Of a DNA stretch of 11,677 bases, positions 5,200 through 11,677 are shown in pieces (position 1 is the first letter of the stretch; each line of letters starts with the position of its first letter). The position numbers and the translations under genes were made by a program. The notes beneath the pieces are model-generated. The model was given only the letters and a program-made list of their open reading frames with translations, searched no databases and had not been told where the DNA came from. Source of the stretch: an uncultured Peptococcaceae bacterium (GTDB lineage Bacteria > Bacillota > Peptococcia > Peptococcales > Peptococcaceae); NCBI GenBank assembly GCA_900556545.1, contig USPE01000035.1:1-11677 (forward strand). Direction: 5' to 3'.

Positions 5200-6573
5200 A
5201 TGTCAGAAAAACATGGATTAGAACAATTGAATCGCATACCGGTTGCAGAAGCTGTAGTCAGAAATGCCATTCCTGCAATGATTGCGATGCTGATGGTGTT
5301 GGTCTATAATTTGGCCGATACTTTTTTTATTGGACAGACCAACGATGATTTACAGGTGGCGGCGGTGTCCCTGGCGACGCCGGTGTTTTTAATATTTATG
5401 TCGGTTGGGACTGTTTTTGGGGTCGGCGGGACCTCTGTCATTGCGCGGGCGATGGGTGAGGGCCGCAAAGAATATGCCGGTAAAGTATGTGCCTTTTGTA
5501 TGTGGGGCTGTATTGGCATCGGTCTGCTGCTGACTGTGATTTTTTTATGCTTTATGGAACAGATTTTATCGTTTATTGGTGCCAGCGGAGATACCTGGGA
5601 GTTGACCCGCACCTATCTGGTGATTGTTACCTACAGCGGCCCTTTTGTATTGATTGCCGGCTGCTTTTCTAATATTCTTCGTGCAGAAGGCGAAGCGGTA
5701 AAGGCTATGACAGGGCAGCTGTTGGGCAATATTCTGAACATTATTTTAGACCCTATTTTGATTCTGGGCTTGGGCTGGGATGTTGCCGGTGCAGCCATTG
5801 CAACGGTTATTGGCAATTTGGTGGCTGCCGGATACTATTTGCTGTATTTTGCCAGCGGAAAGTCCAGTCTTAGCATTCATATCCGGGATGCCGCGGTAAA
5901 AGGGTCAATTTGCAGCGATGTTTTAAGCATTGGGATTCCTGCCTCTCTTGGTTCTCTGCTGATGAGTCTGTCACAGATTATCATGAACAGTCAGATGGCC
6001 CAATATGGCGATGTGGCTTTGGCAGGCATTGGTGTTGCCATGAAAGTAACCATGCTGACCGGTATGCTGTGCATGGGACTGGGACAAGGGGTGCAGCCGT
6101 TGCTGGGCTATTGCATTGGCGCCAAAAACTGGCTGCGGTATAAAAAAATTATGAGATTTTCCATGTGTCTTTCCTTTGCCTTGGGCGTTGTGGCAACCGG
6201 TGTTTGTTACTTGCTTTTAGAGCCGATCGTAAAAGCCTTTTTGACAGATGCCAATGCCTTGGAGTACGGCATGCAGTTTTCTAAGATTTTGCTGACAACA
6301 GGAGCGTTATTCGGCATTTTTTACATGCTGCTGAATGCGCTGCAAGCCATGGGGGCAGCCAAAGCGTCTTTGATTATTAATTTGAGCCGGCAGGGACTGA
6401 TTTATATTCCCATGCTGTTTATTATGGATGCTGCAATAGGCATGACCGGTCTGGTATGGGCGCAGCCGGTGGCCGATGCATTGTCGTTATTGCTGGCAGT
6501 TGTGCTGTATCGGTTGACTTATGACAGCATGATGCACGAAAAAAAAGGAAAGCTCCGTTTATTAACGGCATAG
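5200..6573 (+). CDS. MATE-family multidrug efflux transporter (MepA-like)
   Basis: Twelve-helix cation-coupled drug exporter of 457 residues, full length (MepA is about 451). The family landmark VYNLADTFFIGQ at about 35-46 contains the conserved Asp40 of the first helix. The protein shows the expected internal two-fold repeat, the second half beginning near IGIPASLGSLLMSLSQIIMNSQ at about 246. Other typical pieces are GVGGTSVIARAMGEG (74-88), LRAEGEAVKAMTGQLLGNILNIILDPILI (about 161-189), and GLGQGVQPLLGYCIGAKN in the second half. A strong AGAGGAGG site precedes the ATG. It lies after the MarR gene, which probably represses it, and ends in its own terminator. Expected substrates are cationic dyes, biocides and some antibiotics, but the real substrate cannot be read from sequence. 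Confidence 0.93.
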   Translation: MSEKHGLEQLNRIPVAEAVVRNAIPAMIAMLMVLVYNLADTFFIGQTNDDLQVAAVSLATPVFLIFMSVGTVFGVGGTSVIARAMGEGRKEYAGKVCAFCMWGCIGIGLLLTVIFLCFMEQILSFIGASGDTWELTRTYLVIVTYSGPFVLIAGCFSNILRAEGEAVKAMTGQLLGNILNIILDPILILGLGWDVAGAAIATVIGNLVAAGYYLLYFASGKSSLSIHIRDAAVKGSICSDVLSIGIPASLGSLLMSLSQIIMNSQMAQYGDVALAGIGVAMKVTMLTGMLCMGLGQGVQPLLGYCIGAKNWLRYKKIMRFSMCLSFALGVVATGVCYLLLEPIVKAFLTDANALEYGMQFSKILLTTGALFGIFYMLLNALQAMGAAKASLIINLSRQGLIYIPMLFIMDAAIGMTGLVWAQPVADALSLLLAVVLYRLTYDSMMHEKKGKLRLLTA

Positions 6574-6610
6574 TTAGGTGTCATAAATCGCATATTGTGT
6601 TATTGTAAAG

Positions 6611-6660
6611 AAACTTCTGTGTAAATCCAACATGAAAAAAGGATTTGCACAGAAGTTTTT
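6611..6660 (+). terminator. Intrinsic terminator of the MATE gene
   Basis: An 18-bp stem with one G-U pair (6611-6628 with 6641-6658), a 12-base loop and a run of five T residues at 6656-6660. It lies 37 bases after the MATE stop and immediately before the next promoter. Confidence 0.9.
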
Positions 6661-6662
6661 GC

Positions 6663-6690
6663 TTGACAAACAGGAAAAACCTGCTATTAT
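6663..6690 (+). promoter_or_regulatory. Strong sigma-A promoter of the GntR-ABC operon
   Basis: A perfect TTGACA at 6663-6668, a 16-base spacer and TATTAT at 6685-6690. It begins three bases after the T-run of the preceding terminator and lies 50 bases ahead of the GntR start codon. Confidence 0.82.
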
Positions 6691-6695
6691 GATAG

Positions 6696-6716
6696 TGTAC
6701 TACTTAAAATAATACA
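6696..6716. promoter_or_regulatory. Dyad at transcription start, candidate YtrA-type operator
   Basis: TGTACTA (6696-6702) and TAATACA (6710-6716) are inverted repeats, 6 of 7 positions symmetric, with a seven-base centre. The site begins five bases after the -10 box, so a bound repressor would cover the transcription start. GntR regulators of the YtrA group generally repress their own operon from such a site. The assignment to the adjacent gene is inferred. Confidence 0.5.
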
Positions 6717-6740
6717 GATGATACACGAGGGAGTGAAGCT

Positions 6741-7130
6741 ATGATACTGATTGATTATAAAAGCCGAAAACCCATTTATGAACAAATCATTGACAATGTA
6801 AAGGAATTGATTGTTTCTGGCGTGTTAGAGCGGGATGAGCAGCTGCCGTCGGTGCGCCAGCTGGCGCAGGAACTGGCCATCAATCCCAACACCATTCAGA
6901 AGGCCTATGCCGAATTGGAACGGCAGGGTGTTATTTATTCTTTGAAAGGGCGGGGCAGCTTTGTAGGCAGCAGTCTGAACGAATTGCGCAGTGTGCAGCA
7001 GGCTGCATTGCTGGAAGAAGTGGCCCAGCTCAGCGGCGCATTGTGTCAGCTGGCCGTAGAGCAAGAGACAGTCTGCGCTGTGGTGCGGGAAGCGTATCAA
7101 ACACAGAGGGAGGCAAAGAACCATGATTGA
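6741..7130 (+). CDS. GntR-family transcriptional regulator, YtrA subfamily
   Basis: A short GntR repressor of 129 residues. The winged helix-turn-helix spans about residues 9-76, with PIYEQIIDNVKELIVSG at 11-27, the helix-turn-helix LPSVRQLAQELAINPNTIQ at 35-53, AYAELERQGVI at 55-65, and the wing KGRGSFVG at 69-76. The remaining 50 residues form only a short helical tail, which marks the YtrA group; larger GntR proteins carry a ligand domain. GAGGGAG lies seven bases ahead of the ATG. It is the first gene of the operon and overlaps the ATPase gene by eight bases. YtrA-type regulators usually control the ABC exporter encoded next to them, often in response to cell-wall-active antibiotics; the trigger here is unknown. 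Confidence 0.92.
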   Translation: MILIDYKSRKPIYEQIIDNVKELIVSGVLERDEQLPSVRQLAQELAINPNTIQKAYAELERQGVIYSLKGRGSFVGSSLNELRSVQQAALLEEVAQLSGALCQLAVEQETVCAVVREAYQTQREAKNHD

Positions 7131-8022
7131 GGTAAAAGAACTCAGTAAAAAATTTGACCAGATTCAGGCATTGCAGCAAGTGTCTACCCAGATTCAGAAG
7201 GGCTCTATATTTGGACTGATTGGTTCTAACGGCGCCGGTAAGTCTACATTTTTGCGGCTGCTGGCCGGAATTTATCGTCCTGACAGCGGAGAAATTTTCA
7301 TTGACGGTCAGCCTGTATATGAAAACGAAGCGTTAAAACAGAAAATTTTTTATATCTCCGATGACCAATTTTATTTTCCTAACAGCAATATGGAAGAAAT
7401 GGCGCAATATTATGCAACCATTTACCATCAATTTTCTTTTGACAAGTTTGAAAAATTGACCCAGCTGTTCCGTTTGGACAGTAAGCGGAAACTGAATACT
7501 TTTTCTAAAGGGATGCAGAAGCAGGCGCATATTATTTTGGCCTTATCCTGCCAGCCCGATTATCTGCTTTGCGATGAAACCTTTGACGGCTTGGATCCGG
7601 TTATGCGGCAGGCAGTGAAACGATTGCTGGCAGAGGCTGTGGTCGACCAGCAGCTGACTCCTGTGATTGCGTCGCACAATCTGCGGGAACTGGAGGATAT
7701 TTGCGACCATATCGGGCTGCTGCATCAGGGCGGAGTTATCTTTGAGCGGGAGCTGGATCACCTGCAAAGCAACATTCATAAAGTGCAGTGTGCCTTTACA
7801 GCACCAAAACAGCGGCAGGATTTTGCCGATTTGGATATTGTTACCATGGAGCAGCAGGGGAATTTGTCCATTCTGGTTGTGCGGGGCGACAGCCAGCGCA
7901 CCGAGGCCTGCATGAAAGCCATGCAGCCGCTGTATTATGAATTGCTGCCATTGACCTTAGAAGAAATCTTTATCACCGAAATGGAGGTGCTGGGCTATGA
8001 CATCCAACAACTCATCTATTAA
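7123..8022 (+). CDS. ABC transporter ATP-binding protein (YtrB-like)
   Basis: Cytoplasmic ATPase of an export-type ABC transporter, 299 residues. Walker A GSNGAGKST is at 34-42, Walker B YLLCDE at 147-152 with catalytic Glu152, D-loop GLDP at 156-159 and switch His185 in ASHNL. The signature is FSKGMQKQ at 127-134 instead of LSGGQ, and Walker B is followed by TFDGLD instead of PTSGLD; both variants are known in this group. The Q-loop region reads YISDDQFYF at 77-85. About 80 residues after the ATPase core (from about 215) form a C-terminal extension of unknown role. The gene overlaps the GntR gene by eight bases and the permease gene by 26, so the three are tightly coupled. Confidence 0.93.
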   Translation: MIEVKELSKKFDQIQALQQVSTQIQKGSIFGLIGSNGAGKSTFLRLLAGIYRPDSGEIFIDGQPVYENEALKQKIFYISDDQFYFPNSNMEEMAQYYATIYHQFSFDKFEKLTQLFRLDSKRKLNTFSKGMQKQAHIILALSCQPDYLLCDETFDGLDPVMRQAVKRLLAEAVVDQQLTPVIASHNLRELEDICDHIGLLHQGGVIFERELDHLQSNIHKVQCAFTAPKQRQDFADLDIVTMEQQGNLSILVVRGDSQRTEACMKAMQPLYYELLPLTLEEIFITEMEVLGYDIQQLIY

Positions 8023-10246
8023 ACAATCCCGCAAGCAAAAAGGCAGCTTACTGCTGCACAGCTGCCGCAGCTACTGGTGGCTGGTGGTAATCTGCGCAGT
8101 TGTGTACGGGTTTGCCGGACCGGTATTTACATTATTAAATATCAGTGATATTCTGTCGCCTTCCACCAGCAATTATCTGGCCAGTCAGACAGAAGAAATG
8201 CTGCATCAGCAGCATTTGGAAAGCCTTGCAAAGTATCTCAGTGCGGAAGCCTTTATCTTTTTATATGCGTCTGCCGTTGTGCTGGCGGCAGTGATTGGCT
8301 GCGTCATGTTCTTTTATCTGCAGCAGAAAAAGCAGGTCAACTTTTATCACAGCCAGCCCATTCATCGCACCAGATTATTTTTGAACCAGTATATCACCGG
8401 TTTGATTGTCAATGTGATTCCGCTGGCGGTTATGATCGTCGTTATGGTGCTGATTGTGATGGCATACGGTTTGGGCGGCGCACTAAATATGGCAGCGATA
8501 TTGCAGCATGGTGTGTATTTGCTGCTGCTGTTGTTGGCCAGCTACAGCATTGCCCTTTTGGCAGGACAGTTGACTGGCACCATTTTGACCCAGATTGCAC
8601 TCAATGCGGTACTGCACTTTTGTGTGCCGGTAGCGGCGTATATCATGAACTTGCTGTGCAGCACCTTTTTATCCACTTACAACGGCACCTTTGACTGGGT
8701 TACACCGGCGTTGAATCTTTCTCCGCTGTGCGCTGCATTTGTCTATCTGGATATATTGCCTTACAGCATCGATGGTGTGATGACCATTGTTCCCATGTCC
8801 GGTGTTATGATAACGGCGCAGCTGGCCATTGCCGTTGGATGCAGTGTATTATCCTGGGCGCTGTATCAGAAACGCGCCAGCGAAGCAACCGGCAAGGCGT
8901 TGGTGTATAAAGCCAGTGAGCCGTTGCTGAAAGCGTATCTGATGTTTGTTGTATCCTTGACAGCAGGTATGATCTTTATGGTGATCGGCAATCGGTTATT
9001 CTTCTATTTTGCGGTAGTCAGCTTTGCCATTCTGACCCATATGACCTGCGAGGTTATCATTCAGCGGGACTTTAAAGCTATGGTGAAGCGCTTGCCTCAA
9101 TGCGGTGTGATTTTGGTTTTGATTTTGGCAGTGGTCGGTCTGTTCCGCTTTGATGTTATGGGTTATAACAGCTATCTGCCGGCACCGGAAAAGGTAGAAA
9201 AAGTATCGCTGGAACTATATGAGGAAGCGTTCATGCCTGATAGCCTCCCGCTGAATGACACCTACAGTCAGGATGCGCAGGTGAAAGAGCAGGTTTATCA
9301 GCTGTTGGAGCCAATCATTTACGGTAAGCTGTATCGGGATGCCGAACAAGATCGATATATCTCAACAAGAGATGAAGATACTACCTCCATTGAAGTATCT
9401 TACGTTTTAACCAATGGCAAACGGGTGTCCAGAACTTATGATGATGTGCCGCGCAGCGCCATAGAGGAAAACTATGCAGCGCTGTATAATCAGCCGGCTT
9501 ATCGGGAAGCCGATTATAAAGCAGTGCTGGCCTTGCAGCCTGAGTGGATTCGCGAGATAGCAGTAGATGGTCAAAGTTTAGCAGAGGATCGTTGGGAAGG
9601 CGTTGCCATCAAACGGGAAAATGGTGTAATCGTTCCATTGAATGCTAATAATGATGTCCCTGCTGATAAGAAACTCTACACATTTGCCAGTCAATTTTTA
9701 CAGGCCTACCAGCAGGATTTGCGGGATCGTTCCTTTGAAACATTAACACAGGCAGAACGGTACAGAGTGGAACTGAGCGTTCCCTATGAAGAAGATGGAC
9801 GCACCATGTGGCCCTATTGCCAGCTGACCGTGTTTACAGGGGATAAACGGACTGTGGCTTTGTTGGATTCTCTGCAATTGGAACCGGAAACACATTATTA
9901 TGATTACGAGGAAGCGCTGCTGTTCCGCTGCACACAGGGTACCGTTGAAGATATATACGAATTATATGCGCAAAGAGAACAACAGGCATCAGAAAATAAT
10001 CAAAAATTAACGAAAGATGATTATTTGCAGCTGTTTGCTGCAGGAAAGGCCGTCTTACTGGGCAGTGTAGAAGGCAGTGAGCAGGTTGCTTCTTTTGCGA
10101 AACAAATGAATTTGATGTCCTCGCAGTATTTGTTTACCCGGATGGATGACTCTCAATTTATATTATTAAAGAGAGTAGAGGGCGGACAGGAATATTGTTC
10201 TGTGCGCCAGGTTTACGCCGGAACCTCTTTTGAACCTTATTTGTAA
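7997..10246 (+). CDS. ABC transporter permease with large C-terminal extracytoplasmic domain (DUF6449-like)
   Basis: Membrane subunit, 749 residues. About ten hydrophobic segments lie between residues 26 and 385 (for example 26-48, 84-108, 131-158, 172-220, 262-288, 312-350 and 368-384). A hydrophilic C-terminal half of about 360 residues follows and is probably outside the membrane. The cytoplasmic loop VNFYHSQPIHRTRLFLNQY at 114-132 is typical of permeases paired with YtrB-like ATPases in Clostridia and relatives. The start is well supported by GGAGGTG (7983-7989) seven bases upstream, inside the ATPase gene. The C-terminal part matches my memory of DUF6449, but I cannot confirm it here. 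The DNA between about 9340 and 10250 looks more AT-rich than the first half. The substrate is unknown; export of, or protection from, a cell-wall-active compound is inferred from the operon type. Confidence 0.85.
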   Translation: MTSNNSSIKQSRKQKGSLLLHSCRSYWWLVVICAVVYGFAGPVFTLLNISDILSPSTSNYLASQTEEMLHQQHLESLAKYLSAEAFIFLYASAVVLAAVIGCVMFFYLQQKKQVNFYHSQPIHRTRLFLNQYITGLIVNVIPLAVMIVVMVLIVMAYGLGGALNMAAILQHGVYLLLLLLASYSIALLAGQLTGTILTQIALNAVLHFCVPVAAYIMNLLCSTFLSTYNGTFDWVTPALNLSPLCAAFVYLDILPYSIDGVMTIVPMSGVMITAQLAIAVGCSVLSWALYQKRASEATGKALVYKASEPLLKAYLMFVVSLTAGMIFMVIGNRLFFYFAVVSFAILTHMTCEVIIQRDFKAMVKRLPQCGVILVLILAVVGLFRFDVMGYNSYLPAPEKVEKVSLELYEEAFMPDSLPLNDTYSQDAQVKEQVYQLLEPIIYGKLYRDAEQDRYISTRDEDTTSIEVSYVLTNGKRVSRTYDDVPRSAIEENYAALYNQPAYREADYKAVLALQPEWIREIAVDGQSLAEDRWEGVAIKRENGVIVPLNANNDVPADKKLYTFASQFLQAYQQDLRDRSFETLTQAERYRVELSVPYEEDGRTMWPYCQLTVFTGDKRTVALLDSLQLEPETHYYDYEEALLFRCTQGTVEDIYELYAQREQQASENNQKLTKDDYLQLFAAGKAVLLGSVEGSEQVASFAKQMNLMSSQYLFTRMDDSQFILLKRVEGGQEYCSVRQVYAGTSFEPYL

Positions 10247-10271
10247 AAACCGGGCAGAAAGGATGAATCGT

Positions 10272-10655
10272 ATGAAAAAAACATTTCTTATATTCTTGCT
10301 ACTATCGGCGCTTTTGCTTTCTGCCTGCGGTCAAAAAACAGAGGCAATGACGCTGCCTGCTGAAAACGAAGTGCATCTGGTTATGGTAACGGCCAAACAG
10401 ACCATTGCGGTGCATACCAAGCAAGAATGGATTACCCAGTTTATGACTGCTGTGGCCAATGCAGAGCCTACTGTCGGGCAGTCTCTGTTAGCGAAAGCCG
10501 ATGATAAAGACTGTATCAAAGTAGATTTGATTTTGAAAGCAGGAGAAGAAAGTACCATGTTCTTTTACCAAAACGGTGAAAACTATTATGTTCAACAACC
10601 GGAACAAGGTACCTATCAGGTGGGAGACGCTGCCATGAAACTGATTCGCATTTAA
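10272..10655 (+). CDS. Small lipoprotein of the ABC operon (DUF5301-like)
   Basis: Secreted lipoprotein of 127 residues. A lipoprotein signal peptide MKKTFLIFLLLSALLLSAC has its lipobox LSAC at 16-19, so Cys19 would be lipidated and the rest held outside the membrane. The mature part of about 108 residues contains IAVHTKQEWITQFMTAV, IKVDLILKAGEESTMFFYQ and ENYYVQQPEQGTYQVGD; this pattern resembles DUF5301 from memory. I chose ATG 10272 because AAAGGA lies eight bases upstream and the signal peptide begins cleanly there; the frame is open to 10230, inside the permease gene, but the extra 14 residues would spoil the signal. It is the last gene of the operon. A role as an accessory to the ABC permease is inferred from position only. 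Confidence 0.8.
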   Translation: MKKTFLIFLLLSALLLSACGQKTEAMTLPAENEVHLVMVTAKQTIAVHTKQEWITQFMTAVANAEPTVGQSLLAKADDKDCIKVDLILKAGEESTMFFYQNGENYYVQQPEQGTYQVGDAAMKLIRI

Positions 10656-10704
10656 CGGCTGAACGATTGGTATCGGTCGGCGAGCGTTATTGTAGATACA
10701 AAAT

Positions 10705-10748
10705 AAAAAGCTGGTGGTTGTATGTTTGATACAGCCATCAGCTTTTTT
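10705..10748. terminator. Bidirectional terminator shared by convergent genes
   Basis: A 19-bp stem with two G-U pairs (10705-10723 with 10729-10747) and a five-base loop GTTTG. Six T residues end the + strand arm, and five A residues start the left arm, giving a T-tract on the minus strand. It lies 49 bases after the lipoprotein stop and 26 bases beyond the end of the minus-strand glutaredoxin gene, so it serves both. Confidence 0.9.
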
Positions 10749-10773
10749 GTTATGGTTATCTGAAGTTGTTGTC

Positions 10774-11040
10774 TTAGTCTTCCAAACCAAAGAGCCGTTT
10801 GAATTTTCCGTTTTGGTGCAGGTCGATAATGTTATCATAGCCGCCTAAAAAATTATCGTCGACAAACACCTGGGGCAATGTGAGAAAACTGGTTTCATCC
10901 TGCAGCATTTTTAATACTTCCGGATGTTCTGAGGTATTGATTTCTTTAAATTCGACCCCCTGCCGTTTTAAAAACAGTTTCAGTTGCAGGCAGTAAGGGC
11001 AGCGGTTCATGGTATATACAGTCACTTCTTTTTTAGCCAT
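10774..11040 (-). CDS. Glutaredoxin
   Basis: Small thiol-disulfide oxidoreductase of 88 residues with a full thioredoxin fold. The active site CPYC is at 14-17, within VTVYTMNRCPYC. The cis-proline loop TLPQVFV is at 54-60, and the glutathione-binding-type GGYDN is at 66-70. CPYC, GGYDN and the TLPQVF loop are those of classical dithiol glutaredoxins rather than of NrdH. A GGAGG site lies 11-16 bases upstream of the ATG on the minus strand. It is the only minus-strand gene here, convergent with the ABC operon and divergent from the helicase gene. Many anaerobic Bacillota lack glutathione, so the actual reductant (glutathione, thioredoxin reductase or another thiol) is open. Confidence 0.93.
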   Translation of the reverse strand: MAKKEVTVYTMNRCPYCLQLKLFLKRQGVEFKEINTSEHPEVLKMLQDETSFLTLPQVFVDDNFLGGYDNIIDLHQNGKFKRLFGLED

Positions 11041-11071
11041 GGTTATTTTATCCTCCAGTATGATGAAATAC

Positions 11072-11100
11072 AGTATGTTTCTGTTGTCATTGTACTACAA
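11072..11100 (-). promoter_or_regulatory. Weak promoter candidate for glutaredoxin
   Basis: On the minus strand, TTGTAG (11100 down to 11095), a 17-base spacer and CATACT (11077 down to 11072) lie about 30 bases upstream of the glutaredoxin start. Both boxes are imperfect. Confidence 0.3.
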
Positions 11101-11164
11101 GAAAGAGGGAATTGCTAATAAAATATTTTGACAGGGACAATAAACAGGAATAGGTTTCTTTTTT

Positions 11165-11191
11165 TTGCCAAAACAGGTATGATGGTATAGA
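11165..11191 (+). promoter_or_regulatory. Promoter candidate for the DEAD-box helicase
   Basis: TTGCCA at 11165-11170, a 15-base spacer and TATAGA at 11186-11191 preceded by TGG (extended -10). A perfect TTGACA at 11128-11133 also exists, but only a poor -10 (TAGGTT at 11151-11156) lies at 17-base spacing. The first pair is nearer the gene and slightly better overall. Confidence 0.4.
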
Positions 11192-11212
11192 AGAGAGCAG
11201 GAGGAGTTTCAC

Positions 11213-11266
11213 ATGATATTGGAAGTAGGAAGGGGAACCAGTAATGGCAGAGCAACAGGGATTTGA
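11213..11266 (+). CDS. Possible 17-residue leader peptide overlapping the helicase start
   Basis: The ORF encodes MILEVGRGTSNGRATGI. It has the best ribosome binding site in the neighbourhood, AGGAGGAG at 11199-11206, six bases before its ATG. It is one frame off the helicase and ends 20 bases inside it, so translating ribosomes would pass over the helicase start at 11244. This could couple or dampen helicase translation. There is no sign of a conserved peptide, and it may be a by-product of a strong upstream ribosome binding site. Confidence 0.3.
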   Translation: MILEVGRGTSNGRATGI

Positions 11267-11677
11267 ACAATATGGTTTGGATGATAAAATCGTACAGGCA
11301 TTGCAGTTGTTAGGCATGACGCAGCCCACCGCTGTGCAGCAGCAGGTGATTCCTCAGGTGCTGGCAGGGCGGGATGTGACAGCACAGGCCCAGACCGGCA
11401 GCGGAAAAACGGCGGCCTATGCAGTTCCCTTATGCCATTTGGTAGATTGGGATGAAAATAAGCCGCAGGTTATGATTTTAACCCCCACGCGGGAGCTGGC
11501 TATGCAGGTGCAGCAGGAAATTTTGAGTATCGGCAAACTGAAACGAATCAAAGCGCCTGCTTTATATGGGAAGCATTCTTTTCGGCAGCAGGAGCAGGAT
11601 TTAAAACAAAAATCTCATATGGTGGTAGGCACGCCGGGCCGCATTTTAGATCATTTGGAACGGGGAACGTTATTTAC
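11244..11677 (+). CDS. dbpA: DEAD-box ATP-dependent RNA helicase, DbpA/YxiN type (3' partial)
   Basis: N-terminal 144 residues of a DEAD-box helicase that runs off the window. These enzymes unwind RNA using ATP; the YxiN/DbpA members act on 23S rRNA during large-subunit assembly. Visible motifs are the Q motif (PTAVQ at 28-32 with Phe7 upstream), motif I AQTGSGKT at 49-56, motif Ia PTRELA at 81-86 and motif Ib TPGR at 130-133. The DEAD box itself and the RNA-binding C-terminal domain that defines DbpA are not in view. The subtype is judged from VDWDENKPQ, IGKLKRIKA, LKQKSH and ILDHLERGTL, which closely follow what I recall of B. subtilis YxiN. ATG 11244 is the only in-frame start after the TAG at 11226, with AAGGGG eight bases upstream. 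Confidence 0.92.
   Translation, partial: MAEQQGFEQYGLDDKIVQALQLLGMTQPTAVQQQVIPQVLAGRDVTAQAQTGSGKTAAYAVPLCHLVDWDENKPQVMILTPTRELAMQVQQEILSIGKLKRIKAPALYGKHSFRQQEQDLKQKSHMVVGTPGRILDHLERGTLF

Noticed and set aside
10230..10271. Upstream ATG extending the lipoprotein by 14 residues
   Set aside because: It would place charged residues ahead of a clean lipoprotein signal peptide; ATG 10272 has its own ribosome binding site.
1..11677. CRISPR array, insertion sequence, tRNA or rRNA gene, riboswitch
   Set aside because: I saw no regularly spaced repeats, no transposase-like protein, no tRNA cloverleaf or rRNA sequence, and no recognisable riboswitch core in the longer leaders.

Overview
The window is about 11.7 kb of chromosome from a moderate-GC member of the Bacillota (Firmicutes). 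The reasons are the strong AAGGAGG-type ribosome binding sites, intrinsic terminators after most transcription units, a SigV/RsiV-type sigma/anti-sigma pair, a YtrA-type GntR regulator with its ABC exporter, a YxiN/DbpA-type helicase and a perfect parS palindrome. The sequence alone does not fix class or genus. Every protein gene except a glutaredoxin reads on the + strand. With parS present, this suggests a locus in the origin-proximal part of the chromosome, but that is inference.

Layout. (1) Positions 1-2342 hold a polar amino-acid ABC importer: substrate-binding protein (5' end cut off by the window edge), permease and ATPase. A strong terminator and a fresh sigma-A promoter lie between the binding protein and the permease. 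(2) Positions 2287-3081 hold no intact gene. They carry the parS site, a 24-codon gene-start remnant running into a long hairpin, two further dyads and two promoter candidates. (3) Positions 3082-4516 are sigV-rsiV, overlapping by four bases: an ECF sigma factor and a membrane anti-sigma factor of the lysozyme-sensing type. (4) Positions 4600-6660 are a MarR repressor and a MATE multidrug exporter, with a 30-bp near-perfect dyad just upstream of the exporter. (5) Positions 6663-10748 are a four-gene operon: YtrA-type GntR repressor, ABC ATPase, large ABC permease with a C-terminal extracytoplasmic domain, and a small lipoprotein. It has a consensus promoter followed by an operator-like dyad. 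(6) A convergent glutaredoxin gene on the minus strand shares a bidirectional terminator with that operon. (7) A DEAD-box RNA helicase begins at 11244 and runs off the window, preceded by a 17-codon leader ORF that has the better ribosome binding site.

Taken together, regions 3-5 form a cluster of cell-envelope and drug-stress functions: lysozyme response, multidrug efflux, and an ABC exporter of the kind often induced by cell-wall-active compounds. Each has its own regulator, promoter and terminator, so they are neighbours rather than one operon. I found no CRISPR array, no transposase, no rRNA or tRNA gene, and no clearly new multi-gene system. The most notable items are the parS site in a gene-poor region and the several regulatory dyads.
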